Source of the DNA: Methanococcoides sp. AM1
GTDB lineage: Archaea; Halobacteriota; Methanosarcinia; Methanosarcinales; Methanosarcinaceae
Direction: 5' to 3'
Assembly (NCBI RefSeq): GCF_900774055.1
Contig: NZ_CAAGSW010000002.1
Span: 372,001-436,000 of the forward strand
Length of the DNA stretch: 64,000 nucleotides
The notes under the pieces are model-generated. The model searched no databases. It saw only the letters and a list, made by a program, of their open reading frames with translations, and was not told the origin of the DNA. The position numbers and the translations under genes were made by a program. Shown one piece after another: positions 22,557 through 31,128 of the stretch (position 1 is its first letter; the number at the start of each line of letters is the position of its first letter).

Positions 22557-22621
22557 GAATGGCTGAGATTGTGCGAGTGTCTGAATGCCTATTTTTTGAT
22601 AACACCAATGATTCAATATAA
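22553..22621 (+). CDS. Very small possible ORF (22 aa)
   Basis: ATG 22553 overlaps the preceding stop by 4 bp and the frame closes with TAA at 22619-22621, giving MRMAEIVRVSECLFFDNTND plus two residues. Only the overlap and the GGAGG at 22541-22545 support it. Confidence 0.3.
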   Translation: MRMAEIVRVSECLFFDNTNDSI

Positions 22622-22648
22622 ACAAGGTAAACAATAGGGAGGTTCAGT

Positions 22649-25396
22649 GTGGAGGTAAACACGCATCCTTCTGAATTCAAGAGATTTCACTATCTCCTTA
22701 CTAAGGACCATCCTGATTACGAACCGTTCTATTTTCCTCTGGAACGCAACGGGAAGGATCCACTGAAGAACAAGTCATGGAAGAAGAACCGTAAGACCTA
22801 CGAAGAAGCCTACAAACTGATGGAGAAAGGCTTCAACATAGGTATTGCAGGGACTGACAAAGACCAACTTGTGATCATCGATGTTGATGATATCAGCCAG
22901 GTGGGAGAAATCAAGCCCACGCTGATCAACCAGTCCAGGAAGAGGATTGGACGGCATGGCTTCTATTTCACAGAAGATTCTATAGCTAAATCCATTTTTG
23001 ATAATTCTGCCAAGCAGAACATCGCTACTGAGGACGCTGGAGAAGTCCGGTCTAACTGGCAGTATGTTGTTGCTCCTGGATCATACGTACCGTGTGCTCC
23101 GGAGGAAGTGGAACGCATTCCTGAGTGTGATCGCGAGAATGCTGGATACTACTCCATCATGGTGGAACACAGTGTCAGTTCACTCACCTATGATGAGATT
23201 CCAGAGGCCTACCGAACATGCCTGGAGAACAAGCGAGCTTCAGACACTGCAGCTCACCAGAGGAAGGATAAGCGTAGTACTCCGAAAGTAACAGACCATA
23301 AGAACAAATCTGCCTTGTGGGATCTCACGATCTCAGAGGTGACGGGGAAGTCTGAACACCCTACAAATCGATTCCCTTCGCTGTTCCACGGGTCAAAGAC
23401 CTACAAGGACACATCTGTGAGCAATGGAATGCTGCACTGCTGGAGGCACAATGTAAGTCATACTGCGCTCACAACCCTTGCGGTCCTGGCGGGTGTCTCA
23501 ACATGTAGTACTGCTGGATATGGTCACAATGGCAGTGGCGTATCAGCAGTCAATTTTGATGATGGTGAAGTGATCTACAAGCTCTGGAGATATGCCAAGG
23601 ATCACGGCTTCATTCCTGATAGTGACCCCATGCCAACAAAGGCCATGGTCTACTATGCTGTAGACAACACGCTCTGTCATCAGAAAGATGTCATCGGTGG
23701 ATGGAAGCTTCCTCCGGACGTCTACAACAGAGTACTCGAAACTACGGAATTTAACGTTGGCCGAGAACCGCTCAAGAAAAAGATCGGGCAGGCAATATCC
23801 GGAGCTGTAAACAACTCCATGCAGATTGCTCAAGCCCTCCAGGAAGAGGTTCCGATCTACTACGATGTGTCGAAGAACTACTGGATGTGGAATCACGATG
23901 GTGAGCGATACGAGCGAATCGATGAGACTGAGATACTGTGTCAGATCATGCAAGGCATGGGCATGGATTCCATCTACAGATCTCGCACGAAAGCTGAGAT
24001 CATGGAGTCCATCAGGATCACTGGCCGAATGCGAAGAGTGCAACAGACTCCGCGAACATGGATCCAGTTTGACAACTGTGTAGTTGACATTGATTCTGAC
24101 GAGAGGTTCCAGGCTACACCCGATTACTTCTTTGCTGCAAGGATTCCACACCGATATGGTACATCTGAAGATACTCCGACAATAGATCAACTATTTGAAA
24201 ACTGGGTAGGTCCTGAACGAAAGCAGCTGTTGTACGAGATCTGTGCATACTGCATGTATGATCACTATCCCATTCACAGGATCTTCACGTTGATTGGTCC
24301 TGGAGGCAATGGAAAGGGTCAACTCATGGAATTGATCAGGCGATTCATTGGTGCAGACAACTACACGTCTACTGATCTGGACAGGCTATCAAAATCACAG
24401 TTCGAGACCTCGAAGCTGTTCAAGAAGAAAGCAGCATTCGTTGGGGAGACCAACTTCAATACCCTCTCCAGAACGAACATGCTCAAGCAATTGAGTGGTG
24501 GGGATATCATCAGCTGCGAGTTCAAGGGCAAGGACTCATTCGATTTTGTGAATACTGCAAAGATCATCATAGCCACGAATGCACTGCCAGCGACTACGGA
24601 CCGTACTAGAGGATTCTACAGAAGGTGGCTGATTGTAGAGTTCAATAACAGTTTTCCGGAAGGGAAGGATGTTATTGATGACATCCCGGAGGAAGAGTAT
24701 GAAAATCTTTGCAGGAAATGTATCCGCATACTGAATGATCTCCTTGAGAGCGGGTCCTTCACTGCTGAAGGTACGATTGAGGAACGAGCTGCGCTCTATG
24801 AGAGGAAGTCTAATCCTGTAAATGCGTTCATTGATGAGAATTGTGTAAAGGACGAGGGGGCGTCAATGCCTACATGGTATCTGTTCGACCGCTATGAAGA
24901 ATTCAGAGAGAGGGGCGGATTCAGAGAACTTTCGAAGAGAGATTTCACCAAGATCGTTCATGAGTTAGGATACGAGACTAGCAGTACTTCGTTTAGTAAA
25001 GAGCAACAGGCAAAGTATAAGAAAGATCCTTCGGCGGACAGGAAAACATGGAGAATTATAAAAGGATTGGATATTCGAGAAGCGGACGATGACGAAGAAG
25101 TTACACTTAGTTACACTAATTACGGTACTTCTACTTCTATTTCCCCTAGGGAGAAACAAAGTAAAGATAGTGTAACGAGCGTAACTAGTGTAACTTCGGG
25201 TGAGATTTCACCAAATGCTATCCTTGACAATCTCATAATTTCTGAAGTAAAACAAACCTACGAAACGATGCATGTCCCTGACATCAACGAGTTTGTATTA
25301 AATTTCTGTAACAAGTATGCGATGTTCAAAGGTTCGATTGTGGGTCAGCGAGTGGAAGAACTTGCACTTGCTGGATTCAGTGGAGGTATTCAGTAA
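22649..25396 (+). CDS. P4-type primase-polymerase/helicase (915 aa)
   Basis: Start GTG 22649 with GGGAGG seven bases before. Residues 20-190 form a bifunctional primase-polymerase (AEP-type) domain, with NIGIAGTDKDQLVIIDVDD giving the metal-binding D-x-D. A linker with SNGMLHCWRHNVSHTALT resembles PriCT-type zinc or helical modules. The C-terminal half is a D5/P4 superfamily-3 helicase: Walker A in LIGPGGNGKGQLMELIRRF, AAFVGETN, and the sensor region IIIATNALPATTDRTRGFYR. Such proteins start replication of plasmids, viruses and integrated elements, so this element may replicate after excision. It is the last large gene of the small-gene chain. Confidence 0.92.
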   Translation: MEVNTHPSEFKRFHYLLTKDHPDYEPFYFPLERNGKDPLKNKSWKKNRKTYEEAYKLMEKGFNIGIAGTDKDQLVIIDVDDISQVGEIKPTLINQSRKRIGRHGFYFTEDSIAKSIFDNSAKQNIATEDAGEVRSNWQYVVAPGSYVPCAPEEVERIPECDRENAGYYSIMVEHSVSSLTYDEIPEAYRTCLENKRASDTAAHQRKDKRSTPKVTDHKNKSALWDLTISEVTGKSEHPTNRFPSLFHGSKTYKDTSVSNGMLHCWRHNVSHTALTTLAVLAGVSTCSTAGYGHNGSGVSAVNFDDGEVIYKLWRYAKDHGFIPDSDPMPTKAMVYYAVDNTLCHQKDVIGGWKLPPDVYNRVLETTEFNVGREPLKKKIGQAISGAVNNSMQIAQALQEEVPIYYDVSKNYWMWNHDGERYERIDETEILCQIMQGMGMDSIYRSRTKAEIMESIRITGRMRRVQQTPRTWIQFDNCVVDIDSDERFQATPDYFFAARIPHRYGTSEDTPTIDQLFENWVGPERKQLLYEICAYCMYDHYPIHRIFTLIGPGGNGKGQLMELIRRFIGADNYTSTDLDRLSKSQFETSKLFKKKAAFVGETNFNTLSRTNMLKQLSGGDIISCEFKGKDSFDFVNTAKIIIATNALPATTDRTRGFYRRWLIVEFNNSFPEGKDVIDDIPEEEYENLCRKCIRILNDLLESGSFTAEGTIEERAALYERKSNPVNAFIDENCVKDEGASMPTWYLFDRYEEFRERGGFRELSKRDFTKIVHELGYETSSTSFSKEQQAKYKKDPSADRKTWRIIKGLDIREADDDEEVTLSYTNYGTSTSISPREKQSKDSVTSVTSVTSGEISPNAILDNLIISEVKQTYETMHVPDINEFVLNFCNKYAMFKGSIVGQRVEELALAGFSGGIQ

Positions 25397-25527
25397 TGTC
25401 TCGTTTTCAAGTTCCACAAGCCGCTTTTCATGAACGGCTTGGTAGAGGTCAAACTATCGCTTATGATTCAGAATCTGGTAGGTGGTCCTTGTGGAGACCA
25501 CAAAGGGGGTGTCTACCCGACAGATAA
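25396..25527 (+). CDS. Hypothetical 43-aa protein
   Basis: ATG 25396 shares one base with the primase-helicase stop; TAA at 25525-25527. The product MSRFQVPQAAFHERLGRGQT is basic and Trp-rich at its end (GRWSLWRPQRG). Coupling to the upstream gene is the only support. Confidence 0.4.
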   Translation: MSRFQVPQAAFHERLGRGQTIAYDSESGRWSLWRPQRGCLPDR

Positions 25528-25569
25528 CCGCCATCACCATACAAAAAACACCAACACAGGAGGCCTAAA

Positions 25570-25848
25570 TTGACAAAAGAAACTACCACTGACCCCGATT
25601 GTCTAAAAAAAATAAACCGTGATGATCTGTTATCCCTTTCGTCCGAGATGATCCAGGATATCTACGACCGTGTCAAAGTCCAGAGATTCAGGGAACGTGA
25701 AGGTGACAGTACCAAACTGAAGTATCTCAGGGTTCTTGTGACCGCGATACAGGCTCACAACTCGATACTGAAGGATGACCAACTCGAAGATATCGAAAGC
25801 CGGCTGGCAGCACTGGAGGAGAGCAAGAATGCCAACACAAACAATTGA
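25570..25848 (+). CDS. Small helical protein, terminase-small-subunit-like (92 aa)
   Basis: TTG 25570 follows GGAGGCC by a short spacer. The product is helical and charged: DDLLSLSSEMIQDIYDRVKV, then LKYLRVLVTAIQAHNSILK and a coiled-coil-like end DIESRLAALEESK. The pattern recalls phage terminase small subunits or their linker proteins, but no DNA-packaging gene is nearby. A diverged relative is the remnant at 26523-26750. The next gene overlaps its end by 20 bp in another frame. Confidence 0.5.
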   Translation: MTKETTTDPDCLKKINRDDLLSLSSEMIQDIYDRVKVQRFREREGDSTKLKYLRVLVTAIQAHNSILKDDQLEDIESRLAALEESKNANTNN

Positions 25849-26002
25849 GAATAGGCTCAAGAAGCTTGAAGAGAAGAAGACTGAAACAGAGTCCCCGGGA
25901 GTTTACATCTTTGATCCGGAGGAAGGAATTCCTGAAGAGGTCCTGGCTAGTGGGAAATATATGGTCTATTTACCAGATAATGGGAGGGATAAGATCGAAT
26001 GA
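25829..26002 (+). CDS. Hypothetical 57-aa protein
   Basis: ATG 25829, inside the end of the preceding gene; GGAGGAGAG lies at 25815-25823. The product starts with a short coiled coil (ENRLKKLEEKKTETE) and ends GKYMVYLPDNGRDKIE. The ending is shared with the remnant at 26523-26750 (GGVVVYLPDTGRENTE), so the two derive from a common ancestor. Confidence 0.55.
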   Translation: MPTQTIENRLKKLEEKKTETESPGVYIFDPEEGIPEEVLASGKYMVYLPDNGRDKIE

Positions 26003-26096
26003 GTTGAGGATATGTTCTCAAGACCTTATACGAAAAGCAACACTATGGCAAAATGCCATCGTCAATGAATACGCTTAACTAATATTCACTACAAAC

Positions 26097-26495
26097 ATGA
26101 TTGCTGAAGTACACGGGCACGGAATACATATGACAGAAGTTACAAAAGTATTACTACTTCTCAAGAACATGGTCTACGAAAGTACCAGCCCCATGGAAAC
26201 CCTTCGTTTTGCGAATTACTATTGCAACAAGGGTCTTGATGTGATAGTTATCATATTCGGTCCGATGGGTGTCCTCCTTGGGAAAGCTAATAAATGCGGG
26301 TCTCCTGCATACGATGAAAAGATAAAAAAATGCATGGAGCTGGGCGTACAATTCAAGTGCTGCAAACTTGGAGCATCAATTATAGGAATGAAAGGGGAAG
26401 AGCTTATCCCTGGTATTGAACTCATCGAGTCGCATGAGATAGCAGAAATGCTTCTGGAATACTGTAGGGAAGGACAACTGATAGTTACACTATGA
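26097..26495 (+). CDS. DsrE/DsrF-like sulfur-relay family protein
   Basis: The 132-aa frame starts at ATG 26097; ATG 26130 (MTEVTKVLLLLKNMVYESTS) may be the true start. The Rossmann-like DsrE pattern is visible: a first strand KVLLLL, helix, LDVIVIIFGPMGVLLGKANK, a Cys pair in QFKCCKLGAS, and the strand GQLIVTL at the end. DsrE-like proteins pass persulfide sulfur or serve as small regulatory subunits. It stands alone between element genes and does not match its neighbours in function, so it may be cargo. Confidence 0.78.
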   Translation: MIAEVHGHGIHMTEVTKVLLLLKNMVYESTSPMETLRFANYYCNKGLDVIVIIFGPMGVLLGKANKCGSPAYDEKIKKCMELGVQFKCCKLGASIIGMKGEELIPGIELIESHEIAEMLLEYCREGQLIVTL

Positions 26496-26522
26496 TGTGA
26501 TTTGTGGTGTCCTCAAAACTGA

Positions 26523-26750
26523 ATAGTACATAAGGCTGACCTGCTGAGGGAGTGCTACAAAGGCCTTGATCTAAAGCAGTCAAAGATTGAGCAGGATAAA
26601 TCCACCCATCTCGACTACCTGAAATTCATTGCAGATATCCAAGGGCTGAAGAAGCAGAAAGTCGAGCATTCCGGAAGCGTTGAACAGACAGGTGGTGTAG
26701 TCGTCTACTTACCTGATACTGGCCGTGAAAACACAGAAGCTTCACAGTAA
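26523..26750 (+). pseudogene. Remnant fused from relatives of 25570 and 25829 genes
   Basis: The frame is open from the TGA at 26520-26522 to TAA at 26750 but has no ATG, GTG or TTG near its start. It encodes ADLLRECYKGLDLKQSKIEQ, STHLDYLKFIADIQGLKKQK and the tail GGVVVYLPDTGRENTEASQ. The first part resembles the 92-aa protein at 25570 and the tail resembles the protein at 25829. A 5'-deleted relative is the simplest reading. Confidence 0.5.
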
Positions 26751-27668
26751 TTTCTATTTTCGATTCGATTCAATTCGGATTATTTTTTGATGCACAATGC
26801 CAGTCCACTGCGATTTCATCCTTAAAGTCAAGTCGAATCATTTACAATGTGAGCTGCTTAATTCGGTTCGAATTATATTCGAATTTGTATCGGTATATCC
26901 CGGTATATTTTAGGGTATGTACTGCCACACCATCATGTTTTTAATATTAAATTCGTCCCGGTATAGTTATGCAGTTGGTTCGCACCGGTCCGCGTGATTC
27001 GAATCAATTTTATTTTATAATGCGAATTGTATTTTATTTTAGTAGGCTGGTGTTTCTAGATTTAACTGTCTAAAAATTGGCCCCTAGGCAAACCGGCCAG
27101 ACACCTTTTTGATAAAATCGACTTTTTAATATTTTAATTTGTTAACGGCGTTAACATTGAAAACTAAAAAGGAACCCTGATTATTGTAATATTTCGATTC
27201 TGTGGTTTTGCCTAGGTCAAAATGAGAGACATAGTAATCAAGTCTTAATTTGTAGCCCAAAAAAGTAACGATAGGTACAGCAGAACTTCCAAGATATAAA
27301 TGATATCGTGTAAATATTCCATATTATAATTTCAATTGTTTTTCCTGACGGCCCAGTCCACGCCTGTATGTATAACATCCACACGTTCTGATGTGGTCTG
27401 TTTTAACTGATCGTCACCAAGTTGTTCAACTATACTTCCGTTTACAGGCTATAGCACCTGTTGCAAATGCAACAAAAGTATAAAACATGAAATCTATAAT
27501 ATAATTATAGCAGCAGCCATTCGGTCTGGATGTTATATTGTAGTTGTAAATTCGGATTCCCTCTAAATTTACAACTAATGAGTAAACTGTTTGTGGGAAA
27601 GGTTTGCTCTCACAATAAATGTAAATTGAACTTCTTAATGAGCTGAATAAGGTTAGGGGCATCAAGCT
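26751..27668. other. 918-bp non-coding region with repeated TTCGAAT-type motifs
   Basis: I see no convincing gene. The left half is rich in variants of (A)TTCGAAT/ATTCGGAT: 26761-26781, 26831-26840, 26869-26885 and the palindrome GATTCGAATC at 26997-27006. There is also a pair of CCGGTATA motifs at 26898-26910 and 26958-26966, two GTTAAC palindromes at 27141-27146 and 27150-27155, and an inverted pair around CCTAGGCAAAC (27083) and GTTTTGCCTAGG (27205). The right part should hold the promoter of the kinase gene. The motif density would suit an origin or a regulator-binding region of the element; that is inference. Confidence 0.4.
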
Positions 27669-29273
27669 ATGAAGCTTTTATCTAATCTCATTACAATTCC
27701 AGAAAACAGAGTCACAAGTCCGCGTCGAAGTGCATTACTCGGTGCACTGGTAGTTCTGTTACTACTACTTCTCGTGTGGTGGCAGGCTGGACTTTGGTAT
27801 GAAGAGCAATTGCTTACTGATCAAAGAACTCAGGAGGCAATCGACCTAACATTACATGGAAATGCATTGTCAGCTGGCCTTACTCATAGATTTGCCATAC
27901 TTGAAGGGTTAGTTACATTCGTTCACTTTGATCCATCAGAGGAAGCTCTAGATGATAATTTCGATGATTTTACAGGTGGACTTTATTCTAGTACTGAAGG
28001 AATTCTTTATTTTTCAGTAGCTCCAGCTGGAGTTCAGAGTTATGTCTATCCTCTTGCTGGAAATGAATATGTACTTGGACATGACCTCATTAATGAAGAT
28101 GGTTCTGACTTGAGTATTGACGTACAGCGTGCAATGCAAACTCGTCAAGTTACTTTAAGTGGCCCATATGAGTTGCAACCCGATGTTCTAGGCATGGTGG
28201 CAATAAACTCTATCTATGTAAATGATACCTTCTGGGGACTGGCAACCATGGCTGTAGATATGCCATTTATTTTTGAAGAAGCTGGGCTTGTTCTGCCAGG
28301 CCATCCTAATATTGCAATAAGGGATGATGCGAATAATGTATTCTATGGAGGGGAACAAGTCTATGAGAACAATCCTGTCATACAACGTATTGAATTGCCT
28401 GATAGTTACTGGGAATTGGGGATAATTCCTACAGCAGGCCACACTGCTATTCAAGATAAAATTCTTGTATTCAAGGGTGCAGGTTTGATTATTGTATTGC
28501 TGCTAACTATGTTAACGTATATGGGTATTAATCGTCAGGCAATCTTGACTATTGCAGTTCAAGAGCGCACTGAAGAACTATCAAAAGCAAACGAGGAACT
28601 AATCTCACTTACTGATATGAAGGATCTCTTCACAGACATCATGCGTCACGACTTGCTCAATCCTGCAAATATTGTTAGAGGTTATACTGATGTTCTAGTA
28701 GATATGGAAGAAGAGGAGAATAAAATTCAGATTATCCAGACGATTAGGCGCAATAACGAAAAATTAATCGATATGATTGAATCTGCATCTAAATTTTCAA
28801 AGTTGGAAAGTCTTGAAGAACTTGAATTTGAAAAGATGGATATCGGAGATATTATTAAAGAAGTCGTGGAAAACTTCGAACCGCAACTTGAAGAGAAACA
28901 GATGGTTCTTGAGTTTGCAGCCAAAGAATATAATGCAAATGCAAATCCAATGATAGAGGAAGTATTTGCGAATTTACTATCCAATGCCATTAAGTACAGC
29001 CCTTCAGAGAGTAAGATCATTGTAGATGTACTCGATGCAGGAAATTACTGGAAAGTAACAGTGACAGACTTTGGAGAAGGTATCGCAGATGAGGATAAAC
29101 CAAAGTTATTCGAGCGGTTCAAGCGTGTAAACAAGAGCGGTGTTAAAGGAACAGGGCTCGGGCTTGCAATCGTTAAAAGAATTATTGATCTGCATGGAGG
29201 GACTGTCGCCATCGAAAATAATCCTGCAGGGCAGGGAAGTGTTTTCTGGGTAACTGTGGAAAAGTCACAATAA
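27669..29273 (+). CDS. Membrane sensor histidine kinase with CHASE domain
   Basis: The 534-aa protein has two membrane segments, about residues 22-40 and 266-286, enclosing an extracytoplasmic CHASE domain (GNALSAGLTHRFAILEGLVT, GILYFSVAPAGV, NEYVLGHDL). After a short coiled coil comes a HisKA region with the phosphoacceptor His in DIMRHDLLNPANIV. A HATPase domain follows (FANLLSNAIKYSP, DFGEGIADEDKPKLFERF, GTGLGLAIVKRIIDLHGG). It is an orphan: no response regulator is adjacent. It may sense a small ligand or redox compound outside the cell and control the cytochrome/copper cluster that converges on it from the right, but this is only suggested by position. Confidence 0.93.
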   Translation: MKLLSNLITIPENRVTSPRRSALLGALVVLLLLLLVWWQAGLWYEEQLLTDQRTQEAIDLTLHGNALSAGLTHRFAILEGLVTFVHFDPSEEALDDNFDDFTGGLYSSTEGILYFSVAPAGVQSYVYPLAGNEYVLGHDLINEDGSDLSIDVQRAMQTRQVTLSGPYELQPDVLGMVAINSIYVNDTFWGLATMAVDMPFIFEEAGLVLPGHPNIAIRDDANNVFYGGEQVYENNPVIQRIELPDSYWELGIIPTAGHTAIQDKILVFKGAGLIIVLLLTMLTYMGINRQAILTIAVQERTEELSKANEELISLTDMKDLFTDIMRHDLLNPANIVRGYTDVLVDMEEEENKIQIIQTIRRNNEKLIDMIESASKFSKLESLEELEFEKMDIGDIIKEVVENFEPQLEEKQMVLEFAAKEYNANANPMIEEVFANLLSNAIKYSPSESKIIVDVLDAGNYWKVTVTDFGEGIADEDKPKLFERFKRVNKSGVKGTGLGLAIVKRIIDLHGGTVAIENNPAGQGSVFWVTVEKSQ

Positions 29274-29410
29274 CATAAGTCCTGGATCCCTCCGCATTCC
29301 TTTTCATTTTTTTGCAAAGTCAATTCTTCAGAGGCAATGGCTTAAGGGGCTTCGGAACATTCTAGCAGGCATTCCCTCTCCAAAATTCATATAAGACGTT
29401 TTTTATCTCT

Positions 29411-30688
29411 TCAAATTCTTCTAAACATACATCCAATTATCAGCACTGCAACTGCAGTGATCACTCCGAATCCAGGAGTTTCTTCTGGAGTTGTTGGAAT
29501 CTGTATATCCTCATGTTCCACATTGTGATTTATTACAAATGGTGTTGTTTGAGCAGCCCATGATATATCTTCGTCTTCATGGCAGGACAAGCAGGCATAC
29601 TCCAATGTAATGTATGGATTTGCATATTCATTACCATCTTCTTGGTCAATATAAATGAATTCAGCATCCACGCTGGTATTGATTCTGAATATGTGCGAAC
29701 TTACATCTGCCACATAGGGAGAGGTGTTAACTGCAGATTTGACATTCTTTGGCATGTGGCAGTCAACACATTCCGCCCCTACGACTCCCATCACCGAATT
29801 TTCATATATTTCCGCAGCTTCTATATGACAATCCTCACAATGTGTAATTATCCCAAATTCTTCTATCTCGTTAGTAGCACCTTCATGAACGGGGTTGTGT
29901 GGATTATGACACACGACGCAACTTAGAGTAGACATATTTCCCGATGCTAATAGTTCCTGGTATTGCTCGTGGTGTCGAACAAATGTTCCGCTTGCAGGAA
30001 TTTTGTCATCTTCAGCTCCACGCCTGTGACATTGACCACAGAATGAAGCACTTTCATTCACAATGATTGAAACACCCCTAATCCCTTTCTCTGCCACATG
30101 TTCGCTGCCTGCCCCATGACACGCTTCACATTGGATTCCCCTGAACTCCCATGAACCATTTATTCCAAGGAGGTCTTCCATTTTCTCATCATAAGATACT
30201 CCAGTGGTATGGCATTTCTGACAGTCGTATTCAAGTAGCTCACCTGCATGATAATCCACCCATTCATCGGTTTCAATGTTATATTGATTCGAACCGTTGA
30301 TCTCTAGATCATCTCCAGTTTTTGTTATGATGAATCCCTGGTTGTTCATGTACCTGGCTTTCCAACCCCATCCTCCGATTACATAAAGAACATCATTTTT
30401 AGTATAACCCTCTGGCATTGGCAGATCAGGTCTAATTTCAAGAGCTTCATCTGGAGTCATGAGCTTATATTTATGACCTGACGTTTCCCATTCTCCATAT
30501 ATATCCTGATGGCAGACTTTGCATTCATCAGCTCCAATATATGTAGCTCCTTCGACAGGCATTACCACCGCCGTTTTTTGGTCACCTATGACATAGGTTT
30601 GCGCTGTTACTGCTATAGAAAGAATAATGACAATCGTGAATGAGATTATAATTACTGATAATAATCTATTGTGTCCTTTAAGTTTCAT
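29411..30688 (-). CDS. Secreted octaheme c-type cytochrome with PGF-CTERM-like anchor
   Basis: The 425-aa protein has an N-terminal signal/anchor segment (residues 8-31) and eight CxxCH motifs in order: CKVCH, CQKCH, CEACH, CGQCH, CVVCH, CEDCH, CVDCH, CLSCH. The C-terminus, TPGFGVITAVAVLIIGCMFR, has the form of a PGF-CTERM sorting signal: P-G-F-G, hydrophobic stretch, Arg pair. It would leave the protein fixed to the cell surface. Multiheme cytochromes of methanogens and their relatives move electrons across or along the envelope. The next gene is a small membrane protein that could link it to the quinone-like (methanophenazine) pool. Its ATG has GGTGGG upstream. Confidence 0.92.
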   Translation of the reverse strand: MKLKGHNRLLSVIIISFTIVIILSIAVTAQTYVIGDQKTAVVMPVEGATYIGADECKVCHQDIYGEWETSGHKYKLMTPDEALEIRPDLPMPEGYTKNDVLYVIGGWGWKARYMNNQGFIITKTGDDLEINGSNQYNIETDEWVDYHAGELLEYDCQKCHTTGVSYDEKMEDLLGINGSWEFRGIQCEACHGAGSEHVAEKGIRGVSIIVNESASFCGQCHRRGAEDDKIPASGTFVRHHEQYQELLASGNMSTLSCVVCHNPHNPVHEGATNEIEEFGIITHCEDCHIEAAEIYENSVMGVVGAECVDCHMPKNVKSAVNTSPYVADVSSHIFRINTSVDAEFIYIDQEDGNEYANPYITLEYACLSCHEDEDISWAAQTTPFVINHNVEHEDIQIPTTPEETPGFGVITAVAVLIIGCMFRRI

Positions 30689-30789
30689 TTAACCCACCAC
30701 TTGTATTTTGCCACTCGTATTATTCGATCTGCTCTCGTATCCTTGGAATATGAGGTCAGAAAGCAAAGTTAACATAATATCATTAAACT

Positions 30790-31089
30790 TCAATTGGGAT
30801 AAAGAATATGATGAACTATAACTACAATCAGCAATGCTAAGCAAGCGAGTATATAGATAACACCAATAATTTTCCGATCTCTTGGATTAGTTATAATTTT
30901 TTGATACATTTTCATGACTAAATTCCAATGAAGATACACGTGAACTAAAATTAAACCAAGTAATAGCAAACCCAAATAGAGATGGATATCCCCAAATAAA
31001 TGCATTTCAAGTAGTAAAGAAAGCCCGATTCCAACTAATGCCATGAGAACCAAGAACATCAAAGCTTCAATAAGAAAATTAAGTTTCAT
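30790..31089 (-). CDS. DUF4405-like small membrane protein
   Basis: This 99-aa protein has three hydrophobic segments, about residues 5-28, 35-54 and 72-95. Histidines sit at the membrane borders (LFGDIHLYLGL, LVHVYLHWNLV, VIVHHILYP). This resembles DUF4405/cytochrome b561-like proteins that bind heme b, although heme binding is not proven. It lies between the octaheme cytochrome and the copper pump on the same strand. A plausible role is passing electrons from the membrane to the surface cytochrome. Confidence 0.65.
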   Translation of the reverse strand: MKLNFLIEALMFLVLMALVGIGLSLLLEMHLFGDIHLYLGLLLLGLILVHVYLHWNLVMKMYQKIITNPRDRKIIGVIYILACLALLIVVIVHHILYPN

Positions 31090-31128
31090 CTCCTTTATAG
31101 AATCTCCCCCCTTACATTGAATTTTATT

